This document shows, one piece after another, positions 1 through 6,829 of a stretch of DNA of 15,996 nucleotides. Location of the stretch: NCBI GenBank assembly GCA_910586565.1, contig CAJUIT010000030.1, positions 1 to 15,996 of the forward strand, written 5' to 3'. The notes under the pieces were generated by a model, which ran no database searches, had not been told where the DNA came from, and saw nothing but the letters and a program-made list of their open reading frames with translations. Numbering within the stretch: position 1 is the first letter of the stretch; every line of letters begins with the position of its first letter. The DNA is from an uncultured Muribaculaceae bacterium (lineage in GTDB: Bacteria > Bacteroidota > Bacteroidia > Bacteroidales > Muribaculaceae). Made by a program: the position numbers and the translations under genes.

Positions 1-159
1 ACAATTAGGAAAGAAATGGACTTTTTCATCCTACCATTTTACAATTAAGCTCAAATATCTGTTGGGTGGGAAGATGGTTTTGTTGGCCCTTAAGGATGAT
101 GCCTGCCGGGCAGAGAGATTTTAAATGGTTAAGAGTTATGAAAAAAGAAAAATAATGCG

Positions 160-168
160 TAAGTTTGC
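160..168 (+). promoter_or_regulatory. candidate -7 promoter box (TAAGTTTGC)
   Basis: TAAGTTTGC fits the Bacteroidetes -7 consensus TAnnTTTGC exactly. There is no clear TTTG at the -33 distance; GTTATG near 135-140 is only a weak candidate. It is the best promoter-like site before the lipoprotein operon that starts at 389. Confidence 0.4.
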
Positions 169-227
169 AGGAAGTTTTGCTATGTAACCGGGCTATTGGC
201 GGCCCATCGATATTCATAATGTGACAG

Positions 228-245
228 ATTGCCGGATGTGGCAAT
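228..245 (+). other. stem-loop in leader of lipoprotein operon
   Basis: ATTGCC pairs perfectly with GGCAAT around a six-base loop. There is no T-run after it, so it is not a terminator; it may be a leader structure. Function unknown. Confidence 0.3.
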
Positions 246-301
246 GATGAGCGATTCCGCTTTTATAGTTTAAGGGTACAATCAGCCGAACTGCATATTT
301 T

Positions 302-326
302 CAGAGCCTCCAAGCTGGAGATTCTG
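302..326 (+). other. two-part stem-loop in leader of lipoprotein operon
   Basis: CAGA pairs with TCTG and CTCCA with TGGAG, separated by a 2x2 internal loop (GC/AT) and closed by an AGC loop. It lies 62 bases before the start codon at 389 and lacks a T-run, so a terminator is unlikely. Confidence 0.35.
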
Positions 327-388
327 CACAATGAAACAAACACGCTTTTGTAGCAAAAAGTAATAGTAATTATAATAATCAACAATCT

Positions 389-2932
389 ATGAACAAATTA
401 CTGTTGGGAGCATTCGCCGCCACCGGTCTCACAATGTTGTGGGGCTGCAGCGACACGTTTGACCCCTCAAGTGACCGAGAAGGGCGCATTTTGCCGTCGG
501 TTGACGTGAGCAGCACAGTAGCCGCTCCCGCCAAGGCGGAGAAATCGCGTGCCGCCGGGCAGGCCAAGGCCATAAGCGCCGACGACCTCAAACTTAGGCT
601 CACCGCCGAGAGCGGAGCGTTCGCACAGGAGTGGGCCGGAATTTCGTCATTCGACAACACTGCCGATTTCCCTGTGGGGATGTATCTGTTTGAAGCTTTG
701 TATGGCTCTCCTGCCGACGAAGGCTTCGACAAGCCCTACTATTACGGTTCCACATCGGTGAGAGTGCTGGAGAATCAGACAACCCCCGTGAATGTAACTG
801 CAACGCTGGGCAATGCAATGATAAGCATTGTCTACACCGACGCGGTGAAAAACTACTTCACCTCGTTCAGCGACAAAATCGTGACCCGCAGCGGAGCGGA
901 ACTCAGCTATGGTTTGGATGAGACCCGCCCCCTCTACATCACCCCCGGCCATGTGGATGTGGTGACAACCGTTACCAAACCCAACGGCGTGTCGGGCACC
1001 GTGACCCCTGTGTCGTTCGAGGCAGAGGCACGTCACCACTACCTTATTGAAATTGATGTCAACGACGGTGAGGTTGGCAATGCTGTGTTCACCGTAACAT
1101 TTAACTCCGATCTTGTTGAGGAGGAAGTTGAGCTCGAATTGAGCGACAAACTGCTCACAGCTCCCGCCCCCGAAGTTAATGCAACCGGCTTCACTGCCGG
1201 GGAAACCCTCAACTTCGTGGAGGGAACTACCCCTGCGTCGCCCCTGCGCATGACCGTGATGGCTGTTGCCAACGTGCAGACAGCCGTTCTCACAGTCAAT
1301 TCGGCTTCGCTGCGCGAACAGGGCTGGCCCGAGACCGTTGATTTCGCATCGGCCGATGCCTCCACTCTGGCAACCCTCAAACGTCTTGGCCTGCAGTTCC
1401 CCGGTCTCGAAGGTGTGAAAAGCCAGATGGCTGTTGTCGACTTCACAAATGTGGTGAAGAACATCGCCTGTGTTGACGGTGCCGACAACACTTCAACATT
1501 CACACTTGTGGCAAAGGATGCCAACAGTAAGACAAGCGAACCGGTGTCGTTCTCGGTAGCAATTGAAAAAGTTAATCTTGAGATAACAAGCGTCGATCCC
1601 CTCACAGCCGACGACACCGAGCTGACCATGACGGTTGACTACAACGGCGGTGACCTTGCCTCAAATGTTAAGTTTGAAACCAAGAATCTGCGTGGCACAT
1701 GGGATAACGCTCAGGTGCTCAACGTTGCGCCCGTGTCGCGCGGCGGTGAGAGCTACCGTGTGACAATCAGCGTTCCCGCGAGTAGCGACGACGTGATTGT
1801 GCGCGGTGTGAGCGGCAATCTCATCACCCCCGAACGCACTGTTGTTCGCGGTGGTGCTTCCATTGCTCTCGACAACAATGACGTGTATGCCACCAGTGCT
1901 GCAATCAGCGTGCTCGGTGCGCATGGAGTGGAGTTTGCCGGCGAGGCCAAACTGCTCCTCTCAACCAACGGCACCGATTTCACTGAGCATACTGCCAAAA
2001 CCGCTGAGGGAAATGTGATTTCTTTCACGGGGCTCACAGGCGCAACCAAATATTATGTTAAGGTTGATGTGAACAACGGGCAGTCGAAAGCCATTGAGTT
2101 CACAACCGAAGCTGCCGCCCAATTGCCCGATGCGGGATTCGATTCGTGGTCGTCTGAAAAGAAAGGTGACTATCAATACCTTTGGAGCGTGGCCGGAAGC
2201 GGTGCATGGAACACTCTCAATGCCCTCACAACATCGCAGAACGGCAGCGGCAGCGGAAATGGTCTCAACACCGGCGGATGCTCTTACAAAGCCACTTCCG
2301 GCACAATCCCAGCCAACGGCCGCAGCACACAATCAACAGCCGGCGGCGGCGCAATCGGCACTCAGAAACATTCCGACGGACACACCGAAGGGAATTCAAC
2401 ACTCCATTCTGATAAACAACACTCCGGTGCCAATGCCGCATTGGTTCGCACCGTGGGGTGGGGTAGCGGTAACACAGCCAAAGCATCCGGTTCGGGCTTC
2501 GGCACATGCAACAACACAACCGTGGGTGAACTTTATCTCGGCACTGTCGACGGCACCAACCCCGTCTACGGCTATGCATTCTCATCGCGCCCCAAATCGG
2601 TGTCGTTCTACTACCACTACGATGTAGTGAGTGGCGGAAACGGCGATTTCGGCACTGCCGACGTGAAAGTGAGCGATGCCGCAGGCAACGTGATTGCCGA
2701 GGGTTCGGTTACTCTTCCCGAGCAGGGCGCCTACGCACCTATAACTATTCCGCTCAACTACACCGGCAATGCCAAGGCCGCTTCAATCAGCGTGGTGTTC
2801 AAATCATCGGGTAACAGCGACGCTCTTAACAAGAGCACAACGTTCTGGCATTGTCCCGGCGCCAAGAATGTGTCGGGTGGTGAATATGTTGGTTCCGAGC
2901 TTTATGTCGATGACGTAGTGCTCAATTACTAA
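389..2932 (+). CDS. DUF4493/PCMD-type surface lipoprotein (paralog 1)
   Basis: 847-residue predicted lipoprotein, probably displayed on the outer membrane surface; its ligand is unknown. The signal peptide ends in a lipobox (L-W-G-C, Cys20) followed by S-D-T, like the Bacteroidetes lipoprotein export signal. After a REGRIL start motif (30-35; compare GEGRLL in DUF4493 proteins) comes the DUF4493-like beta region to about 255. Next are a middle domain shared with the two downstream paralogs (about 256-394), one or two FN3-like beta domains (about 395-578), and a C-terminal PCMD-like domain opening with L-P-D-A-G-F at 579 and ending V-D-D-V-V-L-N-Y. The PCMD part is rich in Gly, Ser, Asn and Thr, with a His cluster. 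It is the first gene of a probable three-gene operon, 23 bp before the next. PCMD is named for a putative carbohydrate role, so glycan binding is inference only. Confidence 0.8.
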   Translation: MNKLLLGAFAATGLTMLWGCSDTFDPSSDREGRILPSVDVSSTVAAPAKAEKSRAAGQAKAISADDLKLRLTAESGAFAQEWAGISSFDNTADFPVGMYLFEALYGSPADEGFDKPYYYGSTSVRVLENQTTPVNVTATLGNAMISIVYTDAVKNYFTSFSDKIVTRSGAELSYGLDETRPLYITPGHVDVVTTVTKPNGVSGTVTPVSFEAEARHHYLIEIDVNDGEVGNAVFTVTFNSDLVEEEVELELSDKLLTAPAPEVNATGFTAGETLNFVEGTTPASPLRMTVMAVANVQTAVLTVNSASLREQGWPETVDFASADASTLATLKRLGLQFPGLEGVKSQMAVVDFTNVVKNIACVDGADNTSTFTLVAKDANSKTSEPVSFSVAIEKVNLEITSVDPLTADDTELTMTVDYNGGDLASNVKFETKNLRGTWDNAQVLNVAPVSRGGESYRVTISVPASSDDVIVRGVSGNLITPERTVVRGGASIALDNNDVYATSAAISVLGAHGVEFAGEAKLLLSTNGTDFTEHTAKTAEGNVISFTGLTGATKYYVKVDVNNGQSKAIEFTTEAAAQLPDAGFDSWSSEKKGDYQYLWSVAGSGAWNTLNALTTSQNGSGSGNGLNTGGCSYKATSGTIPANGRSTQSTAGGGAIGTQKHSDGHTEGNSTLHSDKQHSGANAALVRTVGWGSGNTAKASGSGFGTCNNTTVGELYLGTVDGTNPVYGYAFSSRPKSVSFYYHYDVVSGGNGDFGTADVKVSDAAGNVIAEGSVTLPEQGAYAPITIPLNYTGNAKAASISVVFKSSGNSDALNKSTTFWHCPGAKNVSGGEYVGSELYVDDVVLNY

Positions 2933-2955
2933 TCCCTTTCCATTCCCTTAGTTAT

Positions 2956-4329
2956 ATGAAAACAAAGTTTATTTCAAACATAGCAGCCGGTTTGCTGCTG
3001 GCAGCCGGTTTCTCGGCGTGCAGCGACAACTGGACTGCCGATATCGACGGTAACGGAGAGGGGCAGCTCCGCACCTCAACCATCGTTCCGTCGGTGATGA
3101 ACGAGGACCAGTTCCCCGCCATCAACGATGTGGCTTCGGCAAAGAAAGCTCCTTCGCGTTCGACAATCGACCTTTCAGGTTTCCTGGTTGATGTTGTCGA
3201 TGCATCGGGCAATAGCGCCGCATCATGGACACTGAGCACCATGCCCGGCCTCCCCACTTTCCCTGTTGGCACTTACACCATCAAGGTGCGCTCCCACGAG
3301 GTGCAGCCTGCCGAATGGAACAAGCCCTATTTCCTGGGTGAGCAGACTTTCGCAATCCGCAACGGAGAGATAACCGAGGTTGAACCCATCGTGTGCAAGC
3401 TTGCCAACATCCGCATGACCGTTATTTTCGACTCGAAGCTACTCGAGGCGTCTGACAACGGCGGTGCCGATTTCAAGGTTACCGTTACCTCAACCCCCGG
3501 CACATCGCTCGATTTTACCCCCTCAACCGAGGGCTCGGGTTATTTCGAGGCTGCCGAAGGTCTTTCAACACTCAAAGTTGCCTTCACCGGCAAGGTTTCG
3601 GGTGTTGAGGAGAACACCACTGCCGTGCTCACGAATGTTGAGGCCGGTCAGCATCGCAAACTCACAATCAGCCTCAAGAAAAACGGCAATGTGCCCGACG
3701 ATGAGAAAGGCAACATCACAGTTGACAATGAGGGAATCAATGTTGATTTCAGCGTTGAGGAGGTTGATATGACCGGCGACATCGCCGCCGATGAGGATGT
3801 TGACAACTCTCAGGAGGAGTCGCCCTGGGGACCTGAAGGGAAGCCCGACGATGGCGATAAGGATCCCGAACCTCCCACGCCCCCCACACCCGATGATAAT
3901 GTGATTAAGTTTGTCAGCGAAACACTGAATCTCGAAGGCGCGAATAATGCCGATGAATTCGGCCCCGGCGTTAAGGATGCTATCGTGCTTATCACTTCGC
4001 AGAAGGGTGTGAAGAACCTCCTTGTTGAAATCGAATCGGATTTCCTCACCGATGAGTTCCTTACTGAATTCGGTCTCGCAACAAGTTTCGACCTCGCCAA
4101 CGCCCCCGGCGATCCCTCCGACGACAGCAGCCTCGTGGCGCGATTGAAGAGCCTCGGCTTCCCCGTCAACGCCGAAGTTGTTGGCAAAGGTGTCGACGAA
4201 CCTTTGAAGTTCGACATCACAACCTTCATGCCGCTTATTCTTGAAGCCGGTGACCACAAGTTCCACATCACTGTGACCGACCTCGACGGCAACAGCAAGG
4301 GTATGACATTGTTAATCAGAAAATCATAA
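2956..4329 (+). CDS. DUF4493-type surface lipoprotein lacking the PCMD (paralog 2)
   Basis: 457-residue predicted lipoprotein. The signal peptide ends F-S-A-C (Cys22), followed by S-D-N. A GEGQL motif (34-38) opens the DUF4493-like region, which includes the P-F/Y-x-x-G and L-A-N-I-R-M-T-V-I-F strands seen in similar form in the other paralogs. An acidic, proline-rich linker (about 286-314) leads into a C-terminal copy of the shared middle domain (about 316-457), recognised by D-S-S-L-V-A-R-L-K-S-L-G-F and the final strand ending at T-L-L-I-R-K-S. The FN3 and PCMD modules of the neighbours are absent. The stop is followed 20 bp later by paralog 3 in the same orientation, so this is a naturally short member and not an obvious frameshift. 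Function unknown. Confidence 0.8.
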   Translation: MKTKFISNIAAGLLLAAGFSACSDNWTADIDGNGEGQLRTSTIVPSVMNEDQFPAINDVASAKKAPSRSTIDLSGFLVDVVDASGNSAASWTLSTMPGLPTFPVGTYTIKVRSHEVQPAEWNKPYFLGEQTFAIRNGEITEVEPIVCKLANIRMTVIFDSKLLEASDNGGADFKVTVTSTPGTSLDFTPSTEGSGYFEAAEGLSTLKVAFTGKVSGVEENTTAVLTNVEAGQHRKLTISLKKNGNVPDDEKGNITVDNEGINVDFSVEEVDMTGDIAADEDVDNSQEESPWGPEGKPDDGDKDPEPPTPPTPDDNVIKFVSETLNLEGANNADEFGPGVKDAIVLITSQKGVKNLLVEIESDFLTDEFLTEFGLATSFDLANAPGDPSDDSSLVARLKSLGFPVNAEVVGKGVDEPLKFDITTFMPLILEAGDHKFHITVTDLDGNSKGMTLLIRKS

Positions 4330-4349
4330 GGGCAAAAACTGAAATTGAA

Positions 4350-6575
4350 ATGAAAAAGATATTTTTCTCGTGTGCAGCCTCGTTGGCAATGCTCGCTTTC
4401 AGCAGCTGCTCCGATGATATAAATTATGAGACCGGCGACGGAGAAGGTCGTCTGCTCGTGACAGCGTCGCTTAAAAGCGATGTGAAAACAGTGTCGCGTG
4501 CGGCGGTTACCGACGATGCGCTGGCTGCCGGCACCACCATCTGGATTTCAAATTCAAAGGGTGTTGTGCGCAAGTTCAACGGAATCGGGGAAGTTCCCGC
4601 CGAGGGTGTGTGGCTCGTGAGCGACAATTATGTTGCGCAGGCATGGGCCGGCGACTCGGTTTCGGCTTCATTCGACAAGAAGTGCTACAAAGGCATCGAG
4701 CCGTTCACCATCACAAAGGGTTCGACCGTGCAGGTCAACATCGAGTGCAAAATCCTCAACACTGTTGTCGAGGTAAGCTATCCCGAAAACATGGAGGAGA
4801 TGCTCACCGACTTCACCATGACCGTGGGGCACACCGCTAAAGATGGCACACTGGTGTTCAACGGCCGCGAGGATGAGGGCCGTCCCGGCTATTTCATGAT
4901 GCCGTCGTTCGACAAGAACCTCACCTGCACACTCGCCGGCACAGCGGCCGACGGAAGCGCCTACACAACCACCAAGGTTATCGAAAATGCCAAGCCCGCA
5001 ACAAAATATATTGTTAAGGTGAAGGCTCCCGAACAGGGCTCAACCGAATTCGGCGGCGGCCTCTTCACCATCGAGGTCGACGAAACCGAAATTGTGGTTG
5101 AGGATGTTGTTGAGATTGTTGCAGCACCTGTGATATCAGCACTCAATTTCGACCTCGATCAGCCCATCGTTGGCGAATCGGGCAAACTCACCGAGAAGAA
5201 ACTGTGGATTCAGGCAACTTCGGCGCTCAAATCGGTTGAGATTACCGCCCCCTTCCTCACAGAAATGGGTATGGACGGCAATGACTTTGAAATTTTCGGC
5301 ATGCACGAAACCGTGGCCTCGCAGCTCGCAGCGCTCGGCTTCCGCTATCAGCATGTAACACATGAGAATGATGCCGAAAATCCCGAGTTTGAGGAGATGA
5401 AGCTCACCTTCAGCGATGAGTTCATGAACGCAATCCCCAAAGGTGACCACACACTGACCATCAAGGTGACCGATGCTGCCGGCCGCACAGGCATGCGCCA
5501 GCTTAGCATTCTGCTCAGCGATGCAAAGGTGCGCACCAATGCGCTGGCTGCCGATGCTGCCACCACTTGGGCCACAAAAGCCACCATTTCCGGCACTGTG
5601 ATGCAGGAGGGGCTCACCGGTCTTGGCTTCAACTATCGTGAAAAAGGCGCGCAGCAGTGGACGGCTGTTGCCGTAGGCGAATCCGATGCCAACGGCGTCC
5701 GCCGTCGTGCTTCTATGCGTAAGGCTCCCGCTGTGGGTGGCTCATACTCTGCGGTTATTGAGGGACTGAAACCCGGAACAATCTACGAATATCAGGCCGT
5801 TTGCGAAGGCTTTGAAGGTGGAGTTGAAACATTCACCACCGAACCCGCAACTCAGCTTCCCAACGCCGGTTTCGAGGATTGGAACACGAGCAGCACACCC
5901 TATCTCATCGGCGACCGCTCATTCTGGGATAGCGGCAACCACGGCTCAGCCACACTTAGTCAGAATGTTACCGAGCCCGATGAAACCATCAAACATGGTG
6001 GCAGCCGCTCGATTAAGCTCGAATCGAAGTTCCCCAATGTTGTGGGCATCGGCAAGTTTGCTGCCGGCAACGTGTTCACCGGCCGTTATCTCGACACAAA
6101 CGGCACCGACGGTGAACTTGGCTGGGGACGTCCGTTCACTTCGCGTCCCAAAGCGCTCAAGGGGTATGTGAAATACACCTCGGTTGAGGTTAACTGCGTT
6201 GGCAACAAGCAGAACACCCCCCAGGGCTATCAGGATAAGGGAATCATCTACATTGCCATGCTCGACGGCACCACGGTTGATTTCACTACATCCAAATCGA
6301 AAGAACGCTACACCGAGTTCCCCGTAATCGTTCAAACGAAGGAAGAGAACCTCTTCAAGCAGGATGCTGCAAACGTGATTGCATTCGGAAAGCAGGTGTT
6401 CGACACAACTCCGGGAGACGGTCTCATCGAGTTTGAAATTCCTCTGGATTATGTAAGAACCGACATTAAGGCCGCCCACATCATGGTGGTGGCATCCTCG
6501 AGCGAACAGGGTGACTACTTCATCGGCGGCAAGGGGAGCACAATGTGGCTCGACGACCTCGAACTCGTCTACTGA
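4350..6575 (+). CDS. DUF4493/PCMD-type surface lipoprotein (paralog 3)
   Basis: 741-residue predicted lipoprotein with the same plan as paralog 1. The signal peptide ends F-S-S-C (Cys20), followed by S-D-D, the classic Bacteroidetes surface-export pattern. GEGRLL (31-36) starts the DUF4493 region. The shared middle domain runs about 259-392 and contains V-A-S-Q-L-A-A-L-G-F. One FN3-like domain (about 393-502) contains a basic insertion, R451-R-R-A-S-M-R-K-A-P460. The C-terminal PCMD opens L-P-N-A-G-F-E-D-W-N at 503 and ends W-L-D-D-L-E-L-V-Y. It is the last gene of the operon; a strong terminator follows 30 bp after the stop. The ligand is unknown; a glycan or adhesive role is inference from domain names and surface location. 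Confidence 0.82.
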   Translation: MKKIFFSCAASLAMLAFSSCSDDINYETGDGEGRLLVTASLKSDVKTVSRAAVTDDALAAGTTIWISNSKGVVRKFNGIGEVPAEGVWLVSDNYVAQAWAGDSVSASFDKKCYKGIEPFTITKGSTVQVNIECKILNTVVEVSYPENMEEMLTDFTMTVGHTAKDGTLVFNGREDEGRPGYFMMPSFDKNLTCTLAGTAADGSAYTTTKVIENAKPATKYIVKVKAPEQGSTEFGGGLFTIEVDETEIVVEDVVEIVAAPVISALNFDLDQPIVGESGKLTEKKLWIQATSALKSVEITAPFLTEMGMDGNDFEIFGMHETVASQLAALGFRYQHVTHENDAENPEFEEMKLTFSDEFMNAIPKGDHTLTIKVTDAAGRTGMRQLSILLSDAKVRTNALAADAATTWATKATISGTVMQEGLTGLGFNYREKGAQQWTAVAVGESDANGVRRRASMRKAPAVGGSYSAVIEGLKPGTIYEYQAVCEGFEGGVETFTTEPATQLPNAGFEDWNTSSTPYLIGDRSFWDSGNHGSATLSQNVTEPDETIKHGGSRSIKLESKFPNVVGIGKFAAGNVFTGRYLDTNGTDGELGWGRPFTSRPKALKGYVKYTSVEVNCVGNKQNTPQGYQDKGIIYIAMLDGTTVDFTTSKSKERYTEFPVIVQTKEENLFKQDAANVIAFGKQVFDTTPGDGLIEFEIPLDYVRTDIKAAHIMVVASSSEQGDYFIGGKGSTMWLDDLELVY

Positions 6576-6604
6576 TAGCCGCTCCCAACCTATCGACATT
6601 TTTC

Positions 6605-6646
6605 CGACACCGCGTGTTTTTTTTGAAAATGCGCGGTGTCGTTTTT
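6605..6646 (+). terminator. intrinsic terminator of the lipoprotein operon
   Basis: CGACACCGCG (6605-6614) pairs perfectly with CGCGGTGTCG (6632-6641), and TTTTT follows directly. The stem can be extended inwards by TGTTTT with AAAATG, leaving a loop of about five bases. It sits 30 bp after the last lipoprotein stop codon. Confidence 0.88.
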
Positions 6647-6724
6647 ATGAAACGTGGTTGAGCGGCATTGGCGAGAGCTGCGTTAACAGGTGTCATTTTG
6701 CCTGAATTGCTCCAACGCCGACGA

Positions 6725-6756
6725 TTTTTCAGTATGGGATTTTTTCCGTACTTTTG
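6725..6756 (+). promoter_or_regulatory. candidate promoter of the permease-ribBA operon
   Basis: The -7 box TACTTTTG (6749-6756) fits TAnnTTTG. A T-rich stretch at 6725-6729 lies 19 bp upstream, the right distance for a -33 box, though it reads TTTTT and not TTTG. An imperfect inverted repeat (GTATGG/CCGTAC) overlaps the -7 box. Transcription would start near 6760-6763, giving a leader of roughly 70 nt. Confidence 0.5.
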
Positions 6757-6775
6757 TAGCTCAAACAAAGCGTGG

Positions 6776-6821
6776 CCAACCGGGGTGAAATCCCGCACAG
6801 CCGTGCTGTGAAAAAGATTGG
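6776..6821 (+). promoter_or_regulatory. compact structured leader (possible small three-way junction)
   Basis: Two hairpins abut: CGGGG-TGAAA-TCCCG (6781-6795) and CACAGC-CGT-GCTGTG (6796-6810, perfect 6 bp). They can be closed by CCAA (6776-6779) with TTGG (6818-6821). The element ends 8 nt before the permease start codon. The bases GGTGAAATCC...CAGCC resemble conserved pieces of cobalamin and FMN riboswitch cores, but the rest of both aptamers is missing. Role unknown. Confidence 0.4.
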
Positions 6822-6829
6822 AATAAATT

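Larger units (their letters stand above)
1..388. other. non-coding leader region upstream of the DUF4493 operon
   Basis: I see no convincing gene here; a 72-codon open frame on the minus strand has no recognisable features. The stretch holds a -7-like box at 160-168, a perfect 6-bp hairpin at 228-245 and a two-part stem-loop at 302-326, all upstream of the first lipoprotein gene. A short CTGC/GCAG hairpin at 103-113 followed by a few T's could be a weak terminator of a gene to the left of the window. If the -7 box is used, the operon has a 5' leader of about 215 nt. Confidence 0.5.

Noticed and set aside
2094..2627. 177-codon open frame overlapping the PCMD part of paralog 1
   Set aside because: It lies fully inside a well-supported gene on the same strand in another frame, is low-complexity, and shows no recognisable domain.
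3565..4266. Long minus-strand open frame opposite paralog 2
   Set aside because: Antisense shadow of a gene with clear lipobox and domain structure; long antisense frames are expected from its codon bias.
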